The notes: generated by a model not told the origin, from the sequence alone. Counted from the first letter of the stretch, positions 52,201 to 63,325 are shown. The stretch: DNA of 64,000 nt from Tubulanus polymorphus (GCF_964204645.1 NC_134028.1:13753263-13817262); one strand, 5' to 3'. Made by a program: numbers and translations.

Positions 52201-53439
52201 TCACCAACTGAAGAACTTCTGTTTCCAGAAGCCACTGAAGGTACAACTAAGTCTTTTTGTCTTATAAACTTACAAGCTACGGTAATATTGGGGTAAATTA
52301 TCTTGTTTCTCATTGTAGATTCAGATGCTGCAGAGATCATCAGAGGTACGTATTGTTCTTTATATTTAGAAAATAAATAAAATGAGATATTATTGAATAG
52401 CTAGGCTTAATTATCCTTTCCTTTCTTCAACAGAACCTATGACAAAAAGAAAAACCGAAGTTGTCACAAAGAAAAAGGAGAAATCAGGTACGCAGCCTTC
52501 AATTCAGTTAATACCAATCGAATACAGCATAACCTCTCTAGTGAACACTTCGCTTCCTAAGAAATTGTTCACTATAGAGAAGTGTTCACTAATTGGAGGT
52601 AGCACATATTTTTCCGCAAAACCCAGGTTTTAGAAACCCTTCTTGAAGAAGAACACTCCACATTGAACCCCCTGTCACGTAAAACTCTGCATTTTTTGCT
52701 AGTCTAGACAGTGAACCCGCGTTCAATGCAGAGTTCGGGCGCCAAAATTGACCTTGAACTTGCACTAAAGATGTTGTTTCTTATTACCGAAACTGTGTTA
52801 AGTGTAGACGCTACTCACCGTGAACGCGGGTTTTCATTGAACCCAGGTACGTTGAAACCCGGGTACAACGCGCTAGTGAGGACAAGGTTATTTTGGGATG
52901 GGACCACTGTTCACTATAAATACTCATTTGGTAAAGTTCACTAAATGGTGGTTCTGTTTAATTGAAAATGAGTAGGGAAAATTTGGTTCCCGGGTAAAAG
53001 TGTTCTCTAAGGGAGGTGTTCTCTAAATAGAGGTGTTCACTAAGGGAGGTGTTCACTGTAGTTTCGTTTAAAAAAAATGATTTTTGAGTTTTTTTTTTTC
53101 ATTTTAGCAAATGAATCCAGAAAGAAACCAAATGATGGTATGTATTTATGAAGAAACAGCATCTTAAAGCGCAAAATTTCAATTGTATTATGTAGCCTGT
53201 GGTAGTATATTTGATATCATTCTTTAATTACAGACATATTCTTGGTGGAAAAAATTGTTGGTCATCAATCGAAAGGAGGTCAACAATATTACAAAATTAA
53301 GTGGTTGGACTTCTCTTCAAAACACAACACATGGGAGCCGATTGAAAACCTGACATCCGTTATGGATATGGTGATCTCGTATGATAAAAAGATACAAAGT
53401 ATTGTAGAAAAACATCGACCAATTGAATTGAAAGAATAA
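49286..53439 (+). CDS. Multi-exon host gene ending in a chromodomain
   Basis: Probable exons: 49286-49338, 49570-49687, 49819-49952, about 50044-50179, 50252-50411, about 50465-50573, 50678-50843, then short ones near 51369-51425, 51507-51532, 51622-51677, 53107-53135, and a last exon 53234-53439 ending TAA. The N-terminal half (STLVSYFEKGM..., KWIENHKVQCRKKAG..., VAIAITKDGNRMFICG) is not a family I know. The last exon encodes a chromodomain with the aromatic-cage pattern FLVEKIVGHQ, YYKIKWLDF and NTWEPIENL, which binds methylated histone tails. The product is therefore likely nuclear and chromatin-bound. The phase between exons 3 and 4 is uncertain. A domesticated or accessory transposon origin cannot be excluded. 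Confidence 0.55.
51336..51678 (+). repeat. Duplicated exon block, first copy
   Basis: Contains three short exons and their introns: MSQEEAESPTEELQFPEATE, SDATEIIR, and MAKRKAEVLTKKTGKS. It is repeated about 812 bp downstream at 52148-52489 with scattered differences, in introns as well as exons, so a tandem genomic duplication is the simplest cause. Confidence 0.75.
52148..52489 (+). repeat. Duplicated exon block, second copy
   Basis: Reads MSHGEAESPTEELLFPEATE, then SDAAEIIR, then a lysine-rich piece beginning MTKRKTEVVTKKKEKS. Splice sites are kept. Whether both blocks are included in one mRNA or used alternatively cannot be seen. Confidence 0.75.
52530..53065. repeat. Inverted/direct repeat cluster in an intron
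   Basis: Words of the type GTGTTCACTAAGGGAGGTGTTCACT recur at the right side (about 53,000-53,060) and their complements (AGTGAACACTTC...) at the left (about 52,540-52,600), with GTTCACTATA in between. It looks like a non-autonomous transposon with repetitive inverted ends. Borders and target duplication were not resolved. Confidence 0.5.
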
Positions 53440-54299
53440 AAGAATTTATTATAGTACAAAAAACCAATTCATTTACATTTTTTATTCATTGAGATCGGAG
53501 TAGAGCTGTTGAGGAAACTTCACTTGCTTTGGTGAATTTAACAATTAAATTATAGTTTAGTCTACATCAGTCTTTCTGGAAAAGAAAATATTAGAAATGC
53601 TGAAATCAATACATATATTGTGATTGGAACAGAGCCCAAATGGAATACTGAGCAAATTCCCAAGTTCCTTCAGTGCCATAATTCAGGTACCGGTAATTTG
53701 TTGGGGGCTATTACAACTTGCCTGTTATTTGATTCTCTGAATCGCACATAGGTTATGTGAGAAACTTGATATCGAAGGGTCCATTCATCTTGTTGCTTCT
53801 GTCCAAATGAAATCGAATATACATGTAATTACAAATGTGATACTCATGTGTAAAAGACGATTTTAAAGTTTAACACATCTACTCTTTTTAGTCGTATTAC
53901 AAAATCTTAACAATGCAATCAAATATCAACTAGGGGTTAGGGGACGCAATCGATGAGCATGCCCCCATTTGGATCCGCCCGCCCTGTGGCAGTACCCAAG
54001 AAGTTTTTATTGTGATCAAAAAAAAGTTTCATTTTTAAGTCATTAAAATTCAGAAATTCACCCTATGTGGAAAATATGTTCGTCAGTCATGGTGACAATG
54101 TTCAAATTCAAGAAATCTCACAAAATGGAGGATTTTCTCTCCTATTCAACTGGACTAAAGGAGTCGTTTTGCCAATCCATCTAATTGGTGCAGAACTGGA
54201 ATAATATTGGATTTCAGTTGTTGTCCACGATTTTTGGGAATCTGTTAAGACCTAAATGAGGTACGTTCCCCAAAAAGTAAGCGAGATATCCCAACATAG
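53440..54299. other. Host DNA without recognisable features
   Basis: Follows the chromodomain gene. No exon, repeat end or RNA gene could be supported. Confidence 0.45.
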
Positions 54300-54441
54300 T
54301 ACGGAAGCCCTGAGAGGATTCTTTATGTCGCGTAATTTCATAATGTCGTGCATGGCCAAATAAACTCGAAATCTCATTAACTTGGGAAATTATGCACTGG
54401 CGAACTCGTGAACCCAATATGTCGTCTCAGGGCTTCCATAC
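54300..54441. mobile_element. Small hairpin (MITE-like) element
   Basis: TACGGAAGCCCTGAGA at the left pairs with CTCAGGGCTTCCATA at the right, 142 bp apart at the outer edges. It has no coding capacity. No clear target duplication was seen. Confidence 0.5.
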
Positions 54442-54481
54442 AACAGAGAAACAGGTCTTAGGCGTGAAGCTAACACTAACA

Positions 54482-54651
54482 GGGGTCATTCATTTATTAC
54501 ACGCTAGAGCCAGGAGGGGGGAAGGGGTAAGTGCAATAGCGTACTGTAATGCTTAATGTAGATGCAAAAATGGCCGATTTTGCGTACTGAGGGGAGGGGG
54601 TTGAAAAATTCAAATATTATGCGTACTGTACGTAATAAATGAATGATCCCC
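54482..54651. mobile_element. MITE with GGGGTCATTCATTTATTAC ends
   Basis: The left end GGGGTCATTCATTTATTAC returns inverted as GTAATAAATGAATGATCCCC at the right, giving a 170-bp element. Ends beginning GGGG(A)TCATTC are widespread on animal MITEs. The superfamily was not fixed, because the target duplication is unclear. Confidence 0.65.
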
Positions 54652-54707
54652 GAAGTAGGCCTGCTAATAATGTCGAGCATGAGGCGTGGAAAACCCGAAC
54701 TACTACG

Positions 54708-55640
54708 TCTATTTCAACTTGACTTGAGAGCACATCAGGTGGCCTAGCTCGCTCATTTTTGGTAGTACATACCTGGTCTTATTAGACCAGAAAGCACTGG
54801 CAGTGGACCTAAAACATCACTTTTTAATCCATTTGAAACTGTATTAAAAGATATCCAAAGGGGATTAGGCCGCCTAATGCCGGGTGCACACCTTTGCGAT
54901 CATCGCGACATCGTATCATCGCATGCGATGTAGCGATGACACGATGAAAATCGCATCATCGCCGCATACCTTTGCTATTTTTATGAGGGCCTCGAGTTGG
55001 ATTCAATCACGTGACTGAGCCGCTGATTTTGAACATCATATGACTGCTTCATCCTTAATTCTGATTGGTTACGAAAAATTTTTATCCGGAACATCGGCAG
55101 CGTAGCCCGCACACCTTTCTTATCTCACGGAAAAATCGCATGCGAAAATAACAAACATGTTTGATTTGTTGCGATGTAATCGGCTCCGGATGCCACCGCA
55201 TACCTTAACAATGATGCGATAAAACCATGCGATGAAGCGATCATACGATCAATCGCAAAGGTGTGTGCCGGGCTTAAATAAAGAAATTTGACTCCATAAT
55301 TTGAAAGTTTAACAATAGGTTTCCATGCCTACACACCAAACTTCAGTTGAGTTGGTAGGCATGGAAACATATTCAGATATTGATAAACATTTAAATCATA
55401 ATCATGGAGGCTCTTTTCTCTCATGAACCTCTTTCAATGCAGACTTTTTGGATGTCCTTTAAAGCAGTTTAAAATTGATTAAAACACGATGTTTTAGGTC
55501 AGCTGCCATTGCTTTCCGGTCGTAGTGAGACTTTTATCAGGACAGGTATACGTGTACCACCATAACTGACTGAGCTAGGCCACCCGGTATGCTTCTCACG
55601 AAATGTCACAAGTCAGGTTGAAATTGAAAATGAAATAGAC
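54708..55640. mobile_element. Foldback element with long inverted arms
   Basis: The left arm (54708-54839) and right arm (55467-55640) are diverged inverse complements. Shared words include GTCTATTTCAA/TTGAAATAGAC-like ends, TGGCCTAGCTC/GAGCTAGGCCA, and GACCTAAAACATC/GATGTTTTAGGTC. The interior contains the separate MITE at 54878-55274 and a 14-bp-arm hairpin near 55,319-55,372 (GTTTCCATGCCTAC). No protein is encoded. Confidence 0.65.
54878..55274. mobile_element. PIF/Harbinger-like MITE nested in the foldback element
   Basis: Ends TGCCGGGTGCACACCTTTGCGAT and ATCGCAAAGGTGTGTGCCGGGCT are imperfect inverse complements. Both sides show TAA (54875-54877 and 55275-55277), the 3-bp duplication type of PIF/Harbinger transposons. 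Inside are many GCGATGATGCGATG-like words on both strands. Confidence 0.6.
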
Positions 55641-56869
55641 ATTAGGCCACCTTACTTACCAGTGTACACGGGGATTGGATGCAGATTGTCGTCTTGATCG
55701 AATTGAGGCCTAAAATCCTTGTAAAACGCGATTGTTATGCCGGCCGGAGGAGTTTTGTATGGCCCAAATAGGCTTCGTCCTTGAGAAGATGGATCTGTCG
55801 ATAACAATCGACAGTTATGCCGAACTAAGTACCAAAATATAAATTTACGACCAACGCGCGCGCCCTTCTGGCAATGAGTATCTAAGAAGGGTTACCATGA
55901 TATAGTATACTATAACACGAGGCGATAGACTATCGAATGAAGGTTAACCCTTCTTTGATAAAGTATCGATGAAGGGGATGTGTATCGGGTGGCTACGCTT
56001 ACTATGCTGATGTTTTCAGAATTAAAAGGTGCTCTAAATGGATATATATTCTACGAAGCTGCTGATTGTATGAGAATTCCCCTGACGTTTTGGTATCCAC
56101 TCTCGAGGATGGACATTCTAATGGTAACAAACATCCACATATCGTGTCGGTAATCTTCATTAAAAAGATATTGATTGTTGGTACTTTTTTCAGATCTCTC
56201 AAAATCAAAATTTCCAAATATCTCTGCAAATATAGCTGCAATTATAGCAGCGATATCGAGTTTTCTGACTTGCTGGGTTAAATGTTGCACCTGAAAGTGT
56301 ACAAACATTTCTCCAAAATTGATCTCATCCGTGTATGCGGGTATTTTGATGGAGTACGACCTAGGGGTCAACACTGTGGTTCCACATGGGCTAGTACAAA
56401 GTATGTTGAAAAACAGATCAGTCCTGAAGTTCAGTCAAAATAACTTGGATGAAAATGAAGGTATAAGGCTTATGGTGATTTCACAATCCCTTGGTGGAAA
56501 TTGTATGAAATAACCATGCCAGTTGACATATTGCAAATGCAGTGGTACCAGATTTTGTGATTTTTATAATTAAAAAAAACTGAGTTGCACGCAACATTTA
56601 CGCCACCTAGGGTTCGTTGGAAGTTCAATTGTTTCTTTTCGTTACGTTTTGGCTTGAATAATTCAACCCAGTTGATTTTAAAATGAAGAATAGTAACAAT
56701 TGTAGTAGGGGGCTGATATATCGCACAAGGGACCTCTCTGTATCTGTATCTGTAATAACTAGGTTGTTTGTGGTACTTATGAGGCGCAATTGTAGCCGGG
56801 CTTGTGTCGGTATTAGTGTCACACGCCCGGGTCGATGGCAGCTTTAAACTCTCCGTCCGACTCTTACTG
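55641..56869. other. Host DNA without supported genes
   Basis: A small inverted repeat (GAAGGGTTACC / GGTTAACCCTTC) lies near 55,885-55,955. The overlapping short ORFs around 56,000-56,950 on both strands have no family signature. Confidence 0.45.
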
Positions 56870-56991
56870 AGTAATAGGGAATAAGTTGTTTCATACCAAA
56901 GGTCGAACGGTCGAAAAATAAATTCTCGCACACTCGAATTTATTTTTCGACCCTTCAACCTTTGATATGAAACAACTTATTCCGTATTACT
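56870..56991. repeat. Terminal inverted duplication of the small element
   Basis: The end sequence (GTTTCATACCAAAGGTCGAACGG) runs into AAAAATAAATTC, ten bases, GAATTTATTTTT, and then its own inverse (CAACCTTTGATATGAAAC...GTATTACT). Total 122 bp. The architecture equals that at 14576-14980 but with a different, shorter centre. Confidence 0.85.
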
Positions 56992-57300
56992 CATAAAATA
57001 TTCATATATATGAATATGAATAACTTCTAAAATCAATTTTAATAAAAAATTGGATATTAAAATGGAAGCAAATAAGAAGTACTACTGTCCAGCATAATAA
57101 TCTAGAAAAATGAGATCAAATATAGATTTCGAATCAATTTTTAACATAAAAAGTGTGAGTAAAGTGTGAGTGAAATAATTCATATTTAAAACAGTGAATA
57201 TTTATATTTATATGCGTTAAATTCTTATTTTCAATATAAAAAGTGTGAGTAAAGTGTGAGTGAAATAATTCATATTTTAATAGAAAAATTACTTTTAAAT

Positions 57301-57903
57301 GAATGAACAGATACTACAGTTCAAAGATATCGATTTAAATGAATCAGAAAAAAAATTTTACAATTAGAAATTTTAGTCCTATTAAAGATTTGATTAAAAC
57401 TGGACGTTTTCGTTTTCAAGTGAAAAATATCACTGAATTAATGTTTTAAAATCATTATCTAATGATAGAGTTATCGAATGAAAAAGATAAAATCTTATTC
57501 AATACAATAATTCCAAAATTCACAACTTTTGAAGAAATAGATCAACATTTAATAATTTCAGATGAAATACAATCACTTTTAAATAATGAAAATTCACATA
57601 AAACATTATTTTTACACTAACGTTATTGCCCTTTCAGAGAATGGTATGTATTATTTTTCAGATTACAAGAGAAAAGATATATCCCTGACATTCCAAATGA
57701 AGATGTGGGAATTCAGTTAATGATAATTCATATAAAGATGTTGCAGTTCAATGTAATTTAGATGATGAATTTAGAAAATTCAATCCTAATGAGAAAGTGT
57801 ATTGTTATTGCAGAGGTACATATTTAAAATCACATAAATCAAAGCATTATCAGACAATTAAACATACCAATTATGAATAGAATAATAAATATATATTGAA
57901 ACA
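57301..57903 (+). pseudogene. Left-arm copy of the element's 150-200-aa gene, decayed
   Basis: Reads like the gene at 59938-60542 (QILQFKDIDLNE...) but has an early frame change near 57,345 and stops near 57,448 and 57,618. The end has a zinc-finger-like YCYCRGTYLKSHK stretch in another frame. Clearly nonfunctional. Confidence 0.7.
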
Positions 57904-58015
57904 AGATTAAGCTGTATGTTTCAAATATAATAACTCAAAAATAATAATTCAACTCTAAATATTCATATTCAAAATAAAATATTTCAAATTACTTTTAATT
58001 TTTTTCTTTAAATAA

Positions 58016-58235
58016 ATGGATAGTTTCAGCATTCCTATTGGAAAGATTTAAAACATTATCTTGTAGCAGGAGGTTTAATATTAGCTGCACTTTACTTTTA
58101 CTATAAGAATATTAGTAAGGATTAGTAATGAATGAAAACAGGATATTGAGTAAAAAGTTAAAGAAGTTAAATGGAAACAATCACAGAAAAAATAACAATA
58201 AAAAAGTTAATTTAGAAAATGATTTAGAGGATTAA
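58016..58235 (+). pseudogene. Left-arm copy of a small membrane protein gene
   Basis: The ATG follows TTTTTTTCTTTAAATAAATGG, the same late-type start motif as in the large Polinton. The frame breaks after about 11 codons. Its partner is at 59608-59827 on the other strand. An intact form would have one membrane segment followed by a lysine-rich helix. Confidence 0.55.
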
Positions 58236-58300
58236 AACCCCCTTTTTATTAACTATTATTTTACAGTATTTTACAATAATAGTTAATAAAAAGGGGGTTT
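58235..58300. terminator. Perfect 26-bp hairpin, putative bidirectional terminator
   Basis: Arms at 58235-58260 and 58275-58300 are exact inverse complements (beginning AAACCCCCTTTTTATTAACT) with a 14-base loop. The C-run/T-run and ATTAACTATTATTTTACA words are related to the convergent intergenic region at 35,695 in the large Polinton and to 58,485-58,525. Confidence 0.6.
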
Positions 58301-59264
58301 AAGTATTTGTATATAATACGTATTTAATACGTATTTAAGTATTAACGAAAATGAATAATTATTTATACAATATATTTTACATTTTCAGCGAATATATTTT
58401 TATTTTTTCAACTAATAAATGAATAAGTTTGAAAATAATAAAGGTTATATAAATTAATACATATTCGATGCCTTAATACCTAAAACCCCCTTTTTTGTTA
58501 ACTATTATTTTACACAATTTTCAACCAATATATTATGTGAGATAATTATATGTTTTCACTTAATTAGAATAAAAATAGATTATATTATAACTATTTCTAT
58601 ATCATTATATATATTTATATAATATAAATATTTATTCATCTCACAGATTAATCATATATTTTTTATTCAGTAATGATAAAAATATTGATCCATCTCACAA
58701 ATTCATCATATATATTTTTTATTTCCTAAGTACGAATAAAATAAAGATTTATTCTTTATGTACTAAAAGTACTAAGACTACTAAAGACATAAAGACATAG
58801 GGGGGTCTTATATTCAAATAAACCCCTATGTCTTCACAGATTTATCATATTTGATATAATTTATATTTCAACACTGGAAATGTACAAATTATATTCAAAT
58901 ATATATTTTTATTTTTATAGTGATATATAAAATCTATCAGATGAATATTTTTATTCTTTACGCAGCACTAGAGTATGTTATAATTCTTTAAATTAAGACT
59001 AGCTATTGTTTCTATTTGCTAACTGGGTTAAATAATATTTTGAATAGATTCAAATAGAAAAACATTAGAATTGAATAAGTTAGTGTTGCTTATTCAATTG
59101 TATTGTTTTTCTTATGTTTTTTTTTATTAATTCTTATTAATACTAAATTACTTTACATTTGACTAAAATGATATTAGAAAAACTTTACCTTGAATAACTT
59201 AGTATCATCTTGTATTATTTTAGTCAAATGTAAAGAATTAAAATATCATATATGAATAACTTAA
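58301..59264. other. AT-rich centre of the small element
   Basis: No gene. It contains a direct repeat of ATCTCACA...TTCATCATATAT words near 58,640-58,720, an inverted pair around GACATAGGGG / CCCCTATGTC near 58,790-58,835, and TTGAATAGATTCAAATAGAAA near 59,040, a word shared with the leader at 17,560 of the large Polinton. It looks like collapsed Polinton intergenic DNA. Confidence 0.5.
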
Positions 59265-59557
59265 TATGAATTATACAATTTATTGTTAAGCTCATGAATA
59301 TATTTATGATTTCTCAAACTCTTTTTATTTTTATATCTTTTATTACATATTTCACAGCATTTAATATTATCAATTTTATCTGATACATAATCAATGTTTT
59401 CTTTTAATTCAGCGTATCTAATTTCACAGTTATCATAGAATTCTAAGAACTGTTTTATACTATAAAATGAAAAATCCTGTAAGCATAATGATTGATTTAA
59501 TTTTCTGTTGATTTTTATAAATAAGGTGTAATATTTCTAATACCTTATTCGCACTCA
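59265..59557 (-). pseudogene. Broken C2H2 zinc-finger gene
   Basis: Starts ATGAAAATGAGTGCG at about 59,557; a shift near 59,470 is needed to reach FYSIKQFLEFYDNCEIRYAEL and the finger CCEICNKRYKNKKSLRNHKYIH. One C2H2 finger in a small protein of about 95 aa. Its role in the element is unknown. Confidence 0.5.
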
Positions 59558-59607
59558 TTTTCATAGTTGAAAAATATAAAATTAATTAAATTAAAAGATG
59601 CTGTTTT

Positions 59608-59827
59608 AATCCTCTAATTCTTTTAAATCATTAACTTTTTATTGTTATTTTTTTATGTGATTGTTTCCATTTAACTTCTTTAACTTTTTACTCAATTTCA
59701 TATTTTCATTCATTAGATCTTTACTGATATTTTCATAGTAAACGTAATGTGCAGCTAATATTCACCCTCCAGCAACTAACCAATGTTTTAAATCACTTTT
59801 TCCAATTGGAATGCTGAAACCATCCAT
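59608..59827 (-). pseudogene. Small membrane protein gene with in-frame TGA
   Basis: Starts ATGGATGGTTTC behind AATTTTTCTCTTAAATAAATGG. It reads MDGFSIPIGKSDLKHW, then a hydrophobic segment interrupted by one TGA (at about codon 22), then ILAAHYVYYENISKDLMNEN and a lysine-rich helix. Apart from that TGA the frame is open, so it is the better-preserved partner of 58016-58235. Confidence 0.55.
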
Positions 59828-59937
59828 TTATTTAAGAGAAAAATTAAAAGTAATTTGAAATATCTTATTTTGAATATGAATATTTAGAGTTGAATTATTA
59901 TTTTTGAGTTATGATATTTGAAACATACAGCTTAATC

Positions 59938-60542
59938 TTATTTCAATATATATTTATTATTCTTTTCATAATTGGTATGTTTAATTGTCTGATAATGCTT
60001 TGCTTTATGTGATTTTAAATATGTACCTCTGCAATAACAATACACTTTCTCATTAGGATTGAATTTTCTAAATTCATCATCTAAATTACATTGAACTGCA
60101 ACATCTTTATATGAATTATCATTAACTGATTTCCCACATCTTCATTTGGAGTGTCAGGGATATATCTTTTTTCTTCTACTCTGAAAAACATTACATAACA
60201 TTCTCTGAAAGGGCAATAACGTAAGTGTAAAAATAATGTTTTATGTGAATTTTCATTGTTTAAAAGTGTTTGCATTTCATCTGTAATTATCAAATGTTGA
60301 TCTATTTCTTCAAATGTTGTGAATTTTGGAATTATTGTATTGAATACGATTTTATCTTTTTCATTCGATAACTCTATCATTAGATAATGATTTTTAAATA
60401 CTAATTCAGTAACATTTTTCACTTGAAAACGAAAATGTCCAGTTTTAGTCAAATCTTTAATAAGAATGAAATTTCTAATTGTAAAATATTTTTCTAATTC
60501 ATTTAAATCGATATCTTTGAACTGAAGTATCTGTTCATACAT
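59938..60542 (-). pseudogene. Accessory gene of the small element, probable zinc-finger protein
   Basis: An open frame of 153 codons begins at 60,542 (QILQFKDIDLNELEKYFTIR; RFQVKNVTELVFKNHYLMIELS; HLRYCPFRECYVMFF) and ends at 60,081. Around 60,100 a shift leads to a frame with YCYCRGTYLKSHKAKHYQTIKH, a finger-like Cys/His array, ending at 59,938. The ancestral protein was about 200 aa. It has no counterpart in the large Polinton. The family is unknown. Confidence 0.6.
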
Positions 60543-60928
60543 TTATAAGTAATTGTTCTATTAAAATATGAATTATTTCACTCACACTTATCTACTCACA
60601 CTTTTTATATTGAAAATAAGAATTTAACACATATAAATATAAATATTCACTGTTTTAAATATGAATTATTTCACTCACACTTTACTCACACTTTTTATGT
60701 TAAAAATTGATTTTTTATCATTCGAAATCTATATTTGATCTTATTTTTCTAGATTATTATGCTGGACAGTAGTACTTCTTATTTGCTTCCATTTTAATAT
60801 CAATTTTTTTATTAAAATTGATTTTAGAAGTTATTCAAAGATAAACTCTCGCACACTCGAATTTATTTTTCATTTTTTATGAACTCGACCTCTCACATTT
60901 GATCTGAACCCCCAAATTCCCTATTACT

Positions 60929-62002
60929 TAACTAGACGAGCGCTTCCCCCTAACGGTCGACCTGGTCTGCTTAGACAAGAGCCCCAAGAGGCACTATGGC
61001 CAGCTTATCATAAATCGGGCAAATGATGCATTCTGTGGTTACATTTATGAGAATACAGTCCCAGCTCGATGAAAATACCTATAATTTCCACAATCGTGTT
61101 TGAGCTGGCAGGAACAAATACCTCAGATAAATCTTTTCCATTGGTCTTATCGATTATAATGCGGAATAGAATTGAATTTTCTCAAATTTGCTCGATAAAA
61201 CAAAATTGAATTGCAGAATAAAATTTGATTGAATTTGCAGTGCGAGCACATGGCTAATTAGCATATCAAGGTCATCCATCCGATTTGAGAAAAGCTATTT
61301 TCCCGGACTTTGCATAAATGTCAATGATATTTTCTGTAGTGCAAATAGAAATATACCTTCCAAAAACCAAGTCATTTAAAGATTTCACAGAAATCGATCT
61401 TGAGATGCAATTTCAGATCTTAAAATAAAACCCGGAAGTAAAATGGTAGACGATACCGCGGGTTCACGTGAAAACCTGCAGATATCGGCTAAGCCAATCA
61501 CAGAGGAGTCTTTGCTTTCTGATTCGCTTTTTAAAACACTTATTCTTGCGTTCAGATGTTCGCGAAAAAGCTCATATAAATTTTAACGAGGCCCTTTATC
61601 AAAATTCAGCTTCATAGGGTAGGTGAATGGATAATGGTCTAATAAATGATGAACATATCCTCCTGGCATTCAAACATCGTGATGCTGTATTTTTACCACG
61701 CTTAAAAATTGATCTGTCCTATTAAGAACTCATCTTAAGCACCTGCTGAGTCGATAGATTGAGTAAATTTACATATAAGAACGTATTATGATTTTGAATA
61801 GATTTGAGGAGTTAATCTTTTTATTGAAATAAATATATGTATATTGTAGCAGATTCAATCAATAAATTATGAATTGATTTAGTCTGGGTTTTACGCAAAT
61901 GTTGATTTCGGCCTTTATGGATTACTAATTCTATACTGATTAACAGTTTATACCTGCAACATGTGTGTAAATCTGTTTTTCTATATATAAATATCTGTAT
62001 AA
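60929..62002. other. Host DNA between two Polinton relics
   Basis: No coding exon or element end was supported. The composition returns to host-like values. Confidence 0.5.
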
Positions 62003-62203
62003 TGTTTTTCTAAATAATCAATTGTTAAATTAGATAAAGTAACTGCTAATGTTAATTTTTAAATATCATTGATATCAAATCTATCAAAATTAATACTTCC
62101 CATTTTTAAATACTTGTTTTAATACCTTTGTATAACCAACAGTTCCAACTGATAGTAATGCTCCATTATATAAACGAGTTATTATCCACTTCTGATCCGC
62201 CAT
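62003..62203 (-). pseudogene. Decayed homologue of the 73-aa membrane protein
   Basis: Starts at ATG 62203 (MADQKWIIT) after TAAATGG and matches 41572-41793 until a shift in the middle; its C-terminus is cut at the fragment border. Confidence 0.75.
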
Positions 62204-62215
62204 TTATTTAGAAAA

Positions 62216-62529
62216 AATACTATCTTCAAAATATTTAGTTATCTTGTTTATAACATATTTTCCTATATTTCAATTATTATTTTTCTAATATCATCAATAA
62301 TAAAATCTTCATCTAATTCATAAAATCTTAAAGAATTTCTAATTAAATCAGTAATCTTATCTACATTATAAATTCCTTTATCTATTGTTGTTTCATATTC
62401 AAATGTTGTTTCATTGAAAAATGCAATATTTTCAATATGAGTTATTACATCATTAATGTTAAATTTCATTTCTTTCTCACGTTTAAAATCAAATCCAAAA
62501 CATATACTCGGTCATACTGTTATATTCAT
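62216..62529 (-). pseudogene. Decayed homologue of the 98-aa protein with the same leader TGA
   Basis: From ATG 62527-62529 it reads MNITV, TGA at 62512-62514, then PSICFGFDFKREKE and the conserved body (VITHIENIAFFNETTFEYETT). The body shifts out of frame near 62,265. The leader and TGA coincide with those at 42133-42150. Confidence 0.75.
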
Positions 62530-62547
62530 ATTTATAAAACAAAAAAA

Positions 62548-63308
62548 TTACTCTTTACATCTTAAAACTAATTCAAAAATTACAGGAAAATTGTTTAAAT
62601 AATTTAAGTAACCATTTTGATATCTTACTTTTAACTTAAAATTATTCAATCGTGAAATACAAGGTTTAAAATCACACTCACAGCTAAATTATAATTTATT
62701 TGAGTTCCAAATTGTTTAACATTTTTTAATGGTAAAATATTCAATAAACCAGAATTACAAATTGTATCTTTAGTTGCTTCGAGAGTTTTTGTTGGGACAA
62801 TTAAATTGAAATATATATAAAAGTGTGTAAAAGGTATTATATTTGGTGTAGTATCAACATTTGAATAAACTTTATTTGGATTAACTCCTAGCATTTTAGC
62901 TCATGGTTTTCTTACTATAAATTTATGTTGTTCATTAGTTAACTTTATTCTTATTTTGTTAGAACTATCAATTTTAATAGATTTAATGTTAAACCCAATA
63001 GATTCACCCACTTTTAACCGAGCTCTTTTATTTATTTCTTGAGATAATGTTTCCAAATTATATAATCCTGGTCTTAGAAATAGATGATACCATTTATTCG
63101 TATTTCTATCATGAATCATAAACAATCTATGATCAAAACTTTTAACCGATATATTATCAAAAGAATTACATAAACTTATATTTACTAATTTTAAATCAAC
63201 ACAATTTTTAAATTCTCTATCTAATTGTAATTGTTAATTATGTGATTTATAATTTATAAGTCATCTTGAATCAACAAATATTCTATATTCTTTTAATTTA
63301 TCATGCAT
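62548..63308 (-). pseudogene. Decayed homologue of the penton-like protein
   Basis: Starts at ATG 63308 (MHDKLKEY) and is readable in pieces: 62901-63125 (WYHLFLRPGLYNLETLSQEIN) and 62646-62894 (FTHFYIYFNLIVPTKT; FGTQINYNLA), with several stops and shifts between. It ends with a TAA at 62548-62550. Confidence 0.78.
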
Positions 63309-63325
63309 TTATTTTAATTTTATTC

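Larger units (their letters stand above)
56870..60928. mobile_element. Small Polinton-related element with 1.2-kb inverted arms
   Basis: Begins AGTAATAGGGAATAAG and ends TTCCCTATTACT, matching the ends of the large Polinton. The leader (TAAAATATTCATATATATGAATA, then ATGGAAGCAAATAAG) also matches the large Polinton near 14,983-15,075. Arms of about 1.2 kb (57,017-58,237 and 59,606-60,836) are inverted copies and carry the same genes in opposite direction. It has none of the core genes (polymerase, integrase, ATPase, capsid). The flanking six bases (TTACTG and TAACTA) agree at only four positions, so a target duplication is not proven. It is probably a non-autonomous relic or a template-switch product. 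Confidence 0.75.

Noticed and set aside
56864-60934. 6-bp target duplication of the small element
   Set aside because: TTACTG on the left and TAACTA on the right agree at four of six positions; not enough to claim.
60929-62002. Link between the small element and the decayed Polinton as one insertion
   Set aside because: The small element has its own right end at 60,928, about 1 kb of host-like DNA follows, and the decayed fragment begins in the middle of a gene.
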